Of a stretch of 63,248 nt of DNA, positions 51,177-59,067 are shown piece by piece (the stretch's first letter is position 1; each line of letters begins with the position of its first letter). The notes beneath the pieces were generated by a model. The model was not told the origin of the DNA and searched no databases. It saw only the letters and a program-made list of their open reading frames with translations. The position numbers and the translations under genes are program-made. This DNA is from Oscillospiraceae bacterium (lineage in GTDB: Bacteria; Bacillota; Clostridia; Oscillospirales; Ruminococcaceae). Location of the stretch: assembly GCA_018110905.1 (NCBI GenBank), contig JAGBAZ010000064.1, forward strand, positions 1 to 63,248, written 5' to 3'.

Positions 51177-52281
51177 AATTGCACTGAGCATTTTTGTGCT
51201 TTATCTGGCAATAACATATTGGAAAGCCATTTCCGGATTTATCGGAGTTGCTTTCGGCGCGGCAACCCCGCTTTTTATCGGTGCGGCAATAGCTTACGTC
51301 GTAAATATTCTGATGAGTTTTTACGAACGTAAATTTTTTGCAAAAGCAAAAAACAAAAAGCTGCTGATAATAAAAAGACCGCTTTGTATGATAATCGCTT
51401 TCATAACTCTTGTTGCGGTTCTTGCGCTTGTGGTCTGGCTTGTTCTGCCCCAATTTATTTCCGCAATAATGCTTGTTGTAGATTATATTCCGGACGCAGT
51501 TGACTGGATCGTTGAACAGCTCGAAAAACTTGAATATGTTCCGCAGGATATCATCGATATGCTTGTTTCAATCGATTGGAACTCCCAGATCGAGAAAATC
51601 ATTAAAGCTGTGACTTCCGGAGTCGGAAACGTAATGGGAGTTGTTATATCTACTGTTTCAACGGTTCTCGGCGGAATAGTAACCGCATTCCTGAGCCTTA
51701 TTTTCTCGATTTATATTCTTCTCGATAAGGAAAAACTCGGGAACCAGGCGGATAAAATTGCGAAGAAATATCTTAAACAAAGCTGGTATGAAAAACTTCG
51801 CTATTTCTTTTCCACTTTCAACGACAGTTTCCATAAATATATTGTCGGTCAATGTACCGAAGCGGTTATTCTCGGCGGGCTTTGCGCAATAGGAATGGGA
51901 ATACTCGGTCTTCCTTACGCAACAATGATTGGCGCTCTTGTTGCTTTCACAGCTCTTATTCCGGTTGCCGGCGCCTTCATCGGCGGTGGAGTCGGAGCTT
52001 TTATGATTCTTATGGTAAACCCTATCCAGGCGCTTATTTTCATAGTATATCTCGTTGTTCTCCAGCAGCTTGAAGGAAATATCATCTATCCGAAAGTAGT
52101 CGGATCTTCTATGGGTCTTCCGGCAATCTGGGTGCTTGCCGCGGTAACAGTGGGCGGCGGAGTAATGGGCGTTATGGGTATGCTCATCGGCGTTCCGATT
52201 GCTGCAACAATTTACCGCATAATCCACAACGACGTCAATGGAAAAACCGAAGCGGAAATAAAAAAGGCTCTGGCTGAATAA
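51148..52281 (+). CDS. AI-2E family transporter
   Basis: A 377-residue membrane protein of the AI-2 exporter-like family (PF01594, YdbI/PerM type) with about eight helices. The FIGVAFGAATPLFIGAAIAYVVN opening and the FIGGGVGAFMILM, GNIIYPKVVGSSMG and GVPIAAT motifs are typical. Some members export peptides or Na+; the function here is unknown. GGAG precedes the ATG inside the ogt frame; the last gene before a terminator. Confidence 0.85.
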   Translation: MKIEWKTCLKIALSIFVLYLAITYWKAISGFIGVAFGAATPLFIGAAIAYVVNILMSFYERKFFAKAKNKKLLIIKRPLCMIIAFITLVAVLALVVWLVLPQFISAIMLVVDYIPDAVDWIVEQLEKLEYVPQDIIDMLVSIDWNSQIEKIIKAVTSGVGNVMGVVISTVSTVLGGIVTAFLSLIFSIYILLDKEKLGNQADKIAKKYLKQSWYEKLRYFFSTFNDSFHKYIVGQCTEAVILGGLCAIGMGILGLPYATMIGALVAFTALIPVAGAFIGGGVGAFMILMVNPIQALIFIVYLVVLQQLEGNIIYPKVVGSSMGLPAIWVLAAVTVGGGVMGVMGMLIGVPIAATIYRIIHNDVNGKTEAEIKKALAE

Positions 52282-52303
52282 CTGATTTTACAGTTTTCTC
52301 AAT

Positions 52304-52338
52304 AAAAAACCTCCCGCAGATTTCTGCGGGAGGTTTTT
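52304..52338. terminator. Bidirectional terminator
   Basis: AACCTCCCGCAGA / TCTGCGGGAGGTT with flanking A and T runs between converging genes. Confidence 0.92.
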
Positions 52339-52351
52339 GCTGTATATTAAC

Positions 52352-53611
52352 TTATTCGTTAACGGGTTCTGCGGGGATACGTTTAAGTCTTGCGTATTTG
52401 GGCATGCCGTGTTCATAAGGAGTTTCGATTTCGCCCTGGATAAGCGGAACAACATATTCGATGAATTCATCGGTAACGTTGTTGCCTTCTTCGTTGATCC
52501 ATTCACGCGGAACAACTTTTTCTGCGTTTGCAACTTCTTTAAGATCGATAAGAATAGGGGTGCATTTGTAAATTCCGTATTTGGTGTCGCGGCGGAAAGC
52601 AACCATTTTTCCGGTTTCGCCGGAAACGGCAGCTTCAACGGCAAATGCACCGGCCATTGCGGCTTCGTCGCGGTCGGTTTTGGAACCTGCGTGGCTTGCG
52701 CATCTCTGGAGAAGGGAAAGTTCGATTCCGCGGACTTTGGAACCGGTTTTTGCGCGGATTATGTTCGACATGGTTGCGGCAAGACCGCCAAGCTGGGAAT
52801 GACCGAATTCATCGACGATGTTAAGGTCATTGATTCCGTATTCGCTGATGAATTTTCCGTGTTTGTCCTTGATACCTTCGGAGAAGACAAGAACGATTCG
52901 TTTGTGGTGTTTGTGGAATTCGTCAAGGTCTTTGAAGAACTGGTCCATATCGAAGGGAACTTCCGGAAGATATACGAAAGCGGGACCTTCGCAGCAGATT
53001 TTGGAAAGTGCGGCGGCGCCTGCAAGCCAGCCTGCATGGCGTCCCATAACTTCGATAACAACAATAGCGTCACGGTCATAAACATGAACGTCCTTGATAA
53101 CTTCTGCAACAGAAAGAGCGATATATTTTGCGGAAGAACCAAAACCGGGGCAGTGGTCTGTTCCGACAAGGTCGTTGTCGATGGTTTTCGGAACACCGAT
53201 TATACGGCATTCATAATCCTGAGTTGCCATATATTCGGAAATTTTGTTGCAGGTATCCATACTGTCGTTACCGCCGTTATAGAAGAAATAGCGGATGTTG
53301 TATTTTTTGAAAATTTCGAGGATACGTTTATAGTCGGTATCGTCCTCGCGGAAATCCTTAAGTTTATAGCGGCAGCTTCTGATAAGGGAAGCGGGGGTTG
53401 TGAGCATAAGTTCAAGGGTTTCGGCATCCTCTTTTCCCATATCTATGATATTGTCATCAAGAATACCGCGGATTCCGTGCTGTGCGGCAAGAACTTTTGT
53501 TATACATTTTTTGCCAAGAGCGGTTTTGATAACTCCGTATGCGCTGGAGTTGATGACTGCGGTAGGACCGCCGGACTGTCCGATAAGAGCTGCGCCAATA
53601 AGTTCGCTCAT
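52352..53611 (-). CDS. pfp: 6-phosphofructokinase, PPi-dependent type
   Basis: A 419-residue glycolytic enzyme. Two diagnostic positions favour pyrophosphate: GGNDSMDT has the extra Asp (ATP enzymes have GGDGS) and PKTIDNDL has Lys (ATP enzymes have PGTIDND). GIRGILDD and EVMGRHAGWLAG are further PFK motifs. Use of PPi spares ATP, common in anaerobes. AGGGGG precedes the ATG. The codons are strongly biased to C-ending forms, indicating high expression. Confidence 0.9.
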   Translation of the reverse strand: MSELIGAALIGQSGGPTAVINSSAYGVIKTALGKKCITKVLAAQHGIRGILDDNIIDMGKEDAETLELMLTTPASLIRSCRYKLKDFREDDTDYKRILEIFKKYNIRYFFYNGGNDSMDTCNKISEYMATQDYECRIIGVPKTIDNDLVGTDHCPGFGSSAKYIALSVAEVIKDVHVYDRDAIVVIEVMGRHAGWLAGAAALSKICCEGPAFVYLPEVPFDMDQFFKDLDEFHKHHKRIVLVFSEGIKDKHGKFISEYGINDLNIVDEFGHSQLGGLAATMSNIIRAKTGSKVRGIELSLLQRCASHAGSKTDRDEAAMAGAFAVEAAVSGETGKMVAFRRDTKYGIYKCTPILIDLKEVANAEKVVPREWINEEGNNVTDEFIEYVVPLIQGEIETPYEHGMPKYARLKRIPAEPVNE

Positions 53612-53754
53612 AAAAATTGCCCCCTGTTTTATGTTTTTATTATGTTAATTTTCACAAACCGTTTTTTTAAAATAAACAGAACTTGTGTGCATTAATAACA
53701 TTATTTTAACACATAATTTGTTAATCTTCAATATAAAAGAAATACGAAAAATTA

Positions 53755-53782
53755 TTGAAAAACTTGGAATATCTGCTATACT
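53755..53782 (+). promoter_or_regulatory. Probable sigma-A promoter
   Basis: TTGAAA, 16-base spacer, TATACT, 33 bases before the TTG start at 53816. Confidence 0.6.
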
Positions 53783-53815
53783 ATAGGAAGAATATTTTGG
53801 GGAGAGTGGAATTTT

Positions 53816-54334
53816 TTGATAAATCACCGCGAAAACAATATAAAAACTTTTGCTGCTTCTTTGATACTTGTAATTGTAATTGCCGCTTTTGCCGTTGCCG
53901 GATTTATGGTTTTCGGCGGCGAATCCCCTGCGGAAGAAGACCGGTTTCCCTGGATCGTTTCCGACCATGCGGCTTTGAACGGAATGCTGGACGGAACTTT
54001 TTATGAAGGAGAAAAAAACTCCGCCGGAAAACTTTCCTATAAGATTGCCGGAGAAATTACCGTTGATGCCGATGAAGGAAAAGGCGATTTTAAAATCGAA
54101 AACTCCGGAAAAAACACCTGTCTTATGAAAGTTAAAATTACCATTGATGATAAAGTTATCTATCAGACAGATTATCTTAAACCCAATCAGCATATCTATG
54201 AGGATTTTCTTGATATTATTCCGGAAACAGGAACACATAACGCAAAAGCTGTTTTCGAAGGTTTTGATCCGAACACAGAAGAATCCATCGGTTCTTCCGA
54301 ACCTACCGAAATCACTATAACGGTGCTTAAATAA
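53816..54334 (+). CDS. Membrane-anchored hypothetical protein with beta-rich domain
   Basis: I do not recognise a family. The 172-residue protein has one N-terminal helix (LILVIVIAAFAVAGFMVFGG) and an exposed domain of alternating strands (LSYKIAGEITVDADEGKG, CLMKVKITIDDKVIYQTDYL, GTHNAKAVFEGFDP), reminiscent of an immunoglobulin-like fold. The start is TTG at 53816, following GGGGAG at a spacing of about ten. It is alone between its promoter and a TGAGCACGG terminator. Confidence 0.65.
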   Translation: MINHRENNIKTFAASLILVIVIAAFAVAGFMVFGGESPAEEDRFPWIVSDHAALNGMLDGTFYEGEKNSAGKLSYKIAGEITVDADEGKGDFKIENSGKNTCLMKVKITIDDKVIYQTDYLKPNQHIYEDFLDIIPETGTHNAKAVFEGFDPNTEESIGSSEPTEITITVLK

Positions 54335-54370
54335 AAAAAGCCGTGCTCGATTTTGAGCACGGCTTTTTTA
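54333..54370. terminator. Bidirectional terminator built from inverted TGAGCACGG motifs
   Basis: AAAGCCGTGCTC-GATTTT-GAGCACGGCTTT with flanking A and T runs. The 22-base core equals that of the terminator at 4521. Confidence 0.93.
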
Positions 54371-54379
54371 TACAGACAA

Positions 54380-54760
54380 TCAAAAAATATTTCTTAAAAA
54401 AGGTCTTTCCGAATCATATATTTCCTCAAGAAGAAATTTACAGCGGTTTATTTCAGAAGCAAGTTCGCCGGTTTCACCGAATTTTGCAAGGGGAACAAAA
54501 CGTGAAACAGACATTGCGGTTTGATCCAAAAGTTCGTGCCGGACTATTCGGCTGAGAACATGGTGTTTACCATGCCAATAATCTGCAAATTTTTCGCATT
54601 CCGATGCGGTTTTATCAATGTTTTCGCTTTCAAGAAAACTTTGGAGCGTATCCAGCTTTTCGGTGGCTTCGTTCTTGGTTTCCCTGATTGTTATTAAACA
54701 GAAACAGTTAAATCCAATCAGCAGGGCAAGAAGAATTGCCGCAAAAACAACGCGTTTCAT
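54380..54760 (-). CDS. DUF4363 family protein
   Basis: A 126-residue protein with one N-terminal helix (VVFAAILLALLIGFNCFCLI) and a helical outer domain (LDTLQSFLESENIDKTASECEKFADYWHGKHHVLS), matching the DUF4363 family that accompanies DUF421 genes in Clostridia. Its ATG overlaps the DUF421 stop by four bases, so the two are cotranslated. Function unknown; a sporulation link is proposed for related operons. Confidence 0.8.
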   Translation of the reverse strand: MKRVVFAAILLALLIGFNCFCLITIRETKNEATEKLDTLQSFLESENIDKTASECEKFADYWHGKHHVLSRIVRHELLDQTAMSVSRFVPLAKFGETGELASEINRCKFLLEEIYDSERPFLRNIF

Positions 54761-55440
54761 TTTTTGCTTTTCTCCTTTTCAACGATGTAATATTTTGCAG
54801 AAGGGTCACATGTCATGAGAAAAACATCCCTTAACAAAAGATTTTCTTTTTTGAGCACGCCTTCAAGCCATTTTTCGGTAAGGTTGCAATCTTTAAGGAC
54901 CTTTGAGCACAGTTCTCCGTCGCTTATGAGCACCATTGGCGGAGAATCGCTTTGTCCTTCCGGTTCGTAAAGACTTTTTGGAGTAAGAGGCTGAAATTTT
55001 GCTTTCGGATAAATCGTAAGCTGGCCGTTTGTTTCAACAATTGCCCATGAAACCTCCTGAATATCAAAAAAGCCGTTTATACGCAGCTGGCTCATAAGGT
55101 CCTCTATGGAAAACCGAAGTTCCCGCATGCTGTTCTGATCGATGTTTCCGTTGCGGATTATCGGAACGGGATTTCCGGTAACGATCACCTGGGCTTTTCC
55201 GCTTTTCAGGGTTATAAAAGACAAAATAACTTCCGCGCTCATAAGCGTTATGATGGGAACAACAGCACCGATAAGCGGAATATCGGTGTCTTCGATGGAA
55301 AGGGTGGCAATGTTTGAAATAAGGATAGCAATAACAAATTCCGAAGGCTGAAGTTCGCCAAGCTGGCGTTTTCCCATTACCCTTAAGCAAACTATTATCA
55401 CAAAATAGATGATAAGCGTTCTGAAGAACACAACAAACAA
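54757..55440 (-). CDS. DUF421 (YetF-like) membrane protein
   Basis: About 227 residues: three N-terminal helices (the second near VMGKRQLGELQPSEFVIAILISNIA) and a cytosolic YetF domain with RELRFSIEDLMSQLRINGFFDIQEVSWAIVETNGQL. YetF/DUF421 proteins are common in spore formers. The start is TTG at 55440, since AGGGG lies eight bases upstream; the GTG at 55449 is part of that site. Operon with DUF4363. Confidence 0.85.
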   Translation of the reverse strand: MFVVFFRTLIIYFVIIVCLRVMGKRQLGELQPSEFVIAILISNIATLSIEDTDIPLIGAVVPIITLMSAEVILSFITLKSGKAQVIVTGNPVPIIRNGNIDQNSMRELRFSIEDLMSQLRINGFFDIQEVSWAIVETNGQLTIYPKAKFQPLTPKSLYEPEGQSDSPPMVLISDGELCSKVLKDCNLTEKWLEGVLKKENLLLRDVFLMTCDPSAKYYIVEKEKSKK

Positions 55441-55501
55441 AAAAATCACCCCTTAAGATATATTTATTATTGTCCAAACTGTGAATTTTAGCCGGGTCTT
55501 A

Positions 55502-55530
55502 TTGATAAAAAAATAAAATGTTGCTATAAT
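55502..55530 (+). promoter_or_regulatory. Sigma-A promoter of lepB
   Basis: TTGATA, 17-base spacer, perfect TATAAT, 47 bases before the lepB ATG. Confidence 0.8.
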
Positions 55531-55576
55531 AAATTATTAATGAAAAAATCTGAGAAAACCGTTTGCGGAGGAATAT

Positions 55577-56164
55577 ATGGACGATTTATTATTTGAAGAT
55601 GCCGTAACAGCGGAAATGGAAGAAGAAATTCCGGTTCCCGAAAAACCGAAAAAATCCATTAAGGCGGAAATTATCGATTGGGCAAAAACACTTTTGTTCT
55701 ACTGCGTGATTCCGCTTCTTGTCTTCCAGACTTTCTGTTTTATGGCAAGCGTTCCGACAGGTTCGATGGAAACAACGATCCCGGTGGGAGCACAGGTTAT
55801 TACAACAAGGGTCTTCAACAAAGATAATATAAACCGCGGAGATATTGTTGTTTTCGACAGCGAAGAACTTGAAATCATACTTATAAAACGCTGTATCGGT
55901 CTTCCGGGAGATTCTGTTCGTTTCGACGGAACAGGAGATGTTTATGTAAACGGCGAACTTCTTGACGAACCTTACGTAAGCAGCTGGTCGGATTTTGAAG
56001 GTGAATTTTCCGTTCCGGAAGATTGTTATTTCTTTGTGGGCGATAACCGAAGCGGTTCTCTTGATGCAAGATTTTGGGAAAACCCCTATATCAATAAAAG
56101 TGATATTAAAGGGAAAGCAAGATTTATTATTTTCCCTTTCAGCAGTTTCGGAATACTTGAATAA
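55577..56164 (+). CDS. lepB: Signal peptidase I
   Basis: A 195-residue membrane protease. An acidic cytosolic tail of 30 residues precedes one helix (about 38-58). Catalytic Ser is in VPTGSMETT (about residue 65) and Lys in LIKRCIGLPGD (about 105); GDNRSGSLDARFWE is the conserved box E. It cleaves signal peptides such as those of the lipoprotein and amidase genes in this window. GGAGG precedes the ATG by ten bases. Confidence 0.93.
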   Translation: MDDLLFEDAVTAEMEEEIPVPEKPKKSIKAEIIDWAKTLLFYCVIPLLVFQTFCFMASVPTGSMETTIPVGAQVITTRVFNKDNINRGDIVVFDSEELEIILIKRCIGLPGDSVRFDGTGDVYVNGELLDEPYVSSWSDFEGEFSVPEDCYFFVGDNRSGSLDARFWENPYINKSDIKGKARFIIFPFSSFGILE

Positions 56165-56180
56165 TTTCGGAGGTTAAAAA

Positions 56181-56279
56181 ATGCAGAACAAACTTTTCGT
56201 AAGAATCATGGTGATTATTCTTATCATAGCAATGATAGTTCCTTCCTTTGCTTTTGCCCTTGCATGGATGATCGGATGA
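56181..56279 (+). CDS. Very small membrane protein, 32 aa
   Basis: A short reading frame with a strong GGAGG seven bases before the ATG encodes a 32-residue hydrophobic peptide (MQNKLFVRIMVIILIIAMIVP, then SFAFALAWMIG). Its stop overlaps the mnmA start as ATGA. It resembles the short DUF4044/Prli42-type membrane peptides in size and composition; the assignment is weak. Confidence 0.6.
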   Translation: MQNKLFVRIMVIILIIAMIVPSFAFALAWMIG

Positions 56280-57286
56280 AAGTAATGGTTGGGCTCAGCG
56301 GCGGAGTTGACAGTGCGGCCGCGGCATATCTTTTAAAAGAACAGGGTTATGAAGTTGCAGGAGCGACCTTCCGCCTTTTTGACGATTGGGACGAAGCAAA
56401 GGACGCAAAAGCCGTTGCGGATTTTCTCGGAATCCCTCATTATATTTTCGATTTCCGCGAGATTTTCAAAAAGGAAGTCCTTGAAAATTTCACCGAAGAA
56501 TATAAAAAGGGAAGAACCCCTAACCCCTGCGTAAGATGCAATAAATTCATTAAATTTCCGGCTTTTTTTGAGGAAGCGCAAAAACTCGGCTATGACCTTA
56601 TTTCCACCGGTCATTACGCAAGAACCGACGGAAACAATATATTCCGGGCAAAAAACCTTGCAAAAGACCAGAGCTATATGATGTATAACATAGATAAGGA
56701 ACTTATTCCCCATCTTCGTTTTCCGCTTGCGGATTTATCAAAAGACGAAATCCGTGCAATTGCGGAAAAAGCGGGGATCCCCGTTGCGAATAAGCCGGAT
56801 TCCCAGGATATCTGTTTTATTCCGGACGGAGATACCCAGGGTTATATCGAACGGGTAATCGGCGAAATGCCCCACGGAAAATTTGTCGATGAATGCGGAA
56901 AATGCCTCGGCGAACATAAAGGTATCTGCCGCTATACAATAGGACAGAGAAAAGGTCTCGGACTTTCTCTTCCGGCACCGCTTTATGTGGGAAAAATCGA
57001 CCCGGAAGAAAACAAGGTGGTTCTCGTCGATAACGAATCCCTTTTTAAAAAGCGCGTTATCGTCGATGATTTCCATTGGATAAACGGCGCACCGGATATG
57101 CCGATCGCGGTGACCTGCAAAATCCGCTATGCCCATAATCCCGCTCCGGCTCTTGCAAGCACTTATTTCCGTGACGACAGAGCGCTTATCCTTTTTGATG
57201 AGCTCCAAAGAGCTGTGACCCCGGGACAGTCCGCGGTTATCTATGACGGCGAAAAACTTCTTGGCGGCGGAGTTATCATAGGTTAA
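56276..57286 (+). CDS. mnmA: tRNA 2-thiouridine(34) synthase MnmA
   Basis: A 336-residue enzyme that thiolates U34 of Glu, Lys and Gln tRNAs. The PP-loop SGGVDS is near residue 8, catalytic Cys in NPCVRCN and SQDICFI, and GQRKGLGLS toward the C-terminus. The start is the ATG at 56276, overlapping the 32-residue peptide's stop. Confidence 0.95.
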   Translation: MKVMVGLSGGVDSAAAAYLLKEQGYEVAGATFRLFDDWDEAKDAKAVADFLGIPHYIFDFREIFKKEVLENFTEEYKKGRTPNPCVRCNKFIKFPAFFEEAQKLGYDLISTGHYARTDGNNIFRAKNLAKDQSYMMYNIDKELIPHLRFPLADLSKDEIRAIAEKAGIPVANKPDSQDICFIPDGDTQGYIERVIGEMPHGKFVDECGKCLGEHKGICRYTIGQRKGLGLSLPAPLYVGKIDPEENKVVLVDNESLFKKRVIVDDFHWINGAPDMPIAVTCKIRYAHNPAPALASTYFRDDRALILFDELQRAVTPGQSAVIYDGEKLLGGGVIIG

Positions 57287-57306
57287 TTTTAACAAAGGGT
57301 TTAGAA

Positions 57307-57633
57307 ATGATTTCAATTACAGTAAAAAAAGAAGAATGGGAAGAAATAGAAAAACTTATCCCGGAAATTTTTCCGGAGTTACATTTTGAACTTGTGGTTG
57401 AAGATATTAGTCTTAAAATACTTGGACTTGCAGAATCAGTGCCGTGCGTTGTTTCGATTGATACGGATTTTTCCGGTTATGAGAGTATTTTAGATGAACT
57501 TTCTCAGCTTGAAACGGATGCATACCTTAATGACGATTATGAGGACTCACCCGAATATTATCGTTATGAAAGATATAAGAATCTCTGGCCGATTCTTTTT
57601 AATGCGATTAACAATCATCGAGCTGGTAATTGA
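57307..57633 (+). CDS. Hypothetical protein, 108 aa
   Basis: I do not recognise a family. The protein is acidic and soluble (KKEEWEEIEKLIPEIFPEL, DDYEDSPEYYRYERYKNLW). It lacks a ribosome site apart from a weak AAAGGG, and is more AT-rich than its neighbours. The next gene's promoter starts within its stop codon. Possibly an immunity-like or regulatory protein, but nothing supports that. Confidence 0.55.
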   Translation: MISITVKKEEWEEIEKLIPEIFPELHFELVVEDISLKILGLAESVPCVVSIDTDFSGYESILDELSQLETDAYLNDDYEDSPEYYRYERYKNLWPILFNAINNHRAGN

Positions 57634-57658
57634 CAATCTCCATGCACTTGTGTATAAT
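57630..57658 (+). promoter_or_regulatory. Consensus sigma-A promoter of the CorC-type gene
   Basis: Perfect TTGACA, 17-base spacer and perfect TATAAT. The -35 box overlaps the stop of the preceding gene. It lies about 160 bases before the coding start, leaving room for a regulated leader. Confidence 0.88.
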
Positions 57659-57688
57659 ATTCATATTATATTTTTGAAAGGTCAAAAA

Positions 57689-57727
57689 ATGGACGACGCA
57701 GACACACGAAGTATTATTATAAATTGA
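57689..57727 (+). CDS. Twelve-residue leader peptide
   Basis: MDDADTRSIIIN then TGA. AAAGG lies eight bases before the ATG. It sits between a consensus promoter and an intrinsic terminator, the arrangement of a transcription attenuator. The acidic N-terminus (DDAD) resembles leaders that destabilise ribosomes at low Mg2+. Inferred, not shown. Confidence 0.55.
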   Translation: MDDADTRSIIIN

Positions 57728-57734
57728 TTTTCGG

Positions 57735-57776
57735 AGCATAGCCTGGGCAAAAATTGCCTCGGGCTGTGCTTTTTTG
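57735..57776 (+). terminator. Intrinsic terminator or attenuator ahead of the CorC-type gene
   Basis: AGCATAGCC/GGCTGTGCT and GGCA/TGCC pair into a long hairpin, then six T. It stands eight bases after the leader peptide stop and 41 bases before the transporter gene. Confidence 0.85.
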
Positions 57777-57816
57777 CGTTAACTATAAATTTTCGAAAGG
57801 TTGTATTGATTAAAAA

Positions 57817-59067
57817 ATGAACAATATCGGCACAATAATCGCCATGGGCGTTCTTGTAATGATGTCGGCATATTTTTCCGCAACGGAAACCGCTTTCAAC
57901 AGTCTTAACGTTACAAAATTAAAAATTTCAGCAGAAAAAGGCGACAAGGGCGCAATCCTCATGCTCCGGCTTGTTGAAGATTATAACCGCCTTCTGACAA
58001 CGATCCTTGTCGGCAACAACATAGTAAACATCGCCCTTTCCGCAATGGCGACCGTTTTCTTTATCGAACTTGTCGGCGATGCAGGCGCAACTCTTTCCAC
58101 CGCGGTAATCACCGTTGTTGTTCTCATCTTCGGCGAAATAACCCCGAAAAGCATTGCAAAGGAATCTCCGGAAGCTTTTGCAAGATTTTCCGCACCCATA
58201 ATCAATTTCCTTGCGGTTATTCTTACCCCTATAAATTATCTTTTCAGCCTTTGGAAAAAGCTTATTTCCATCATTTTTAAAAGCAGCGACGAACAGGCTG
58301 TTACCGAGGAGGAACTTCTTTCCATGGTCGATGAAGTTGAACACAGCGGCGGAATCGGCGAACAGGAAGGCGAACTTATCCGAAACGCAATGGAACTTAA
58401 CGAAAACGACTGTGCGGATATCGCAACCCCCCGTGTTGATATCGAAGCCGTTGAAAAAAACTGGACCAAGGAAGAAGTGGCGGAGGTTTTTGTGGAAACC
58501 GGATATTCCCGTCTGCCCGTTTATGTGGACAGTCTTGATAACATAATCGGAATTATCCACCGCACCGATTTTTATAATAATTATGAAATGGAAAACATCG
58601 CCGATACAATGCTTACAAAACCGGTTTTTGTTCCGAAAACCATGAAAATCGGCGCACTTTTAAAACTTCTTCAAAAGAAAAAATGCCACATGGCTGTTGT
58701 AACCGATGAATACGGCGGAACTTACGGAATCGTAACAATGGAAGATATCCTTGAAGAACTTGTCGGCGAAATCTGGGACGAACACGACGAAGTTGAAGAG
58801 GATATGAGCGAAAATAAGGGTATCTATACCGTTTCCGGAAGTATGGAACCGGAGGAACTTTTTGAAGAACTTGAAATCGATATCGAGGAAGTTCCCTATG
58901 CAACCTTAAGCGGCTGGATAATGGACGAACTCAACAAAGTTCCGGAAGTTGGCGATACCTTTGAAAACAGCGGCTACAGATTCACAGTCGAAACCGTTGA
59001 CGGAATGAGAGTTGATACCGCAATTGTTGAAAAACTCGAACCTGTTTCCGATGCGGAGGAAGAATAA
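57817..59067 (+). CDS. CorC/HlyC (CNNM-like) Mg2+ transport protein
   Basis: A 416-residue membrane protein. DUF21 transmembrane domain (about 1-145, with SAYFSATETAFNSL and VVLIFGEITPKSIAKE), two CBS domains (about 205-330: MVDEVEHSGGIGEQEGELI, VETGYSRLPVYV, AVVTDEYGGTYGIVT) and a CorC_HlyC domain (about 345-410). Relatives are Mg2+ exporters or Mg/Co efflux proteins, such as MpfA. It lies behind the leader peptide and terminator; the ATG at 57817 overlaps a four-codon TTG mini-frame. Confidence 0.88.
   Translation: MNNIGTIIAMGVLVMMSAYFSATETAFNSLNVTKLKISAEKGDKGAILMLRLVEDYNRLLTTILVGNNIVNIALSAMATVFFIELVGDAGATLSTAVITVVVLIFGEITPKSIAKESPEAFARFSAPIINFLAVILTPINYLFSLWKKLISIIFKSSDEQAVTEEELLSMVDEVEHSGGIGEQEGELIRNAMELNENDCADIATPRVDIEAVEKNWTKEEVAEVFVETGYSRLPVYVDSLDNIIGIIHRTDFYNNYEMENIADTMLTKPVFVPKTMKIGALLKLLQKKKCHMAVVTDEYGGTYGIVTMEDILEELVGEIWDEHDEVEEDMSENKGIYTVSGSMEPEELFEELEIDIEEVPYATLSGWIMDELNKVPEVGDTFENSGYRFTVETVDGMRVDTAIVEKLEPVSDAEEE

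Noticed and set aside
52337..53695. Open frame opposite the phosphofructokinase gene
   Set aside because: Composition is that of a shadow frame; the minus strand product has full PFK motifs.
57806..57820. TTG-ATT-AAA-AAA-TGA as the true start of the CorC-type gene
   Set aside because: It is out of frame with the transporter and stops after four codons; kept only as a possible coupling frame.
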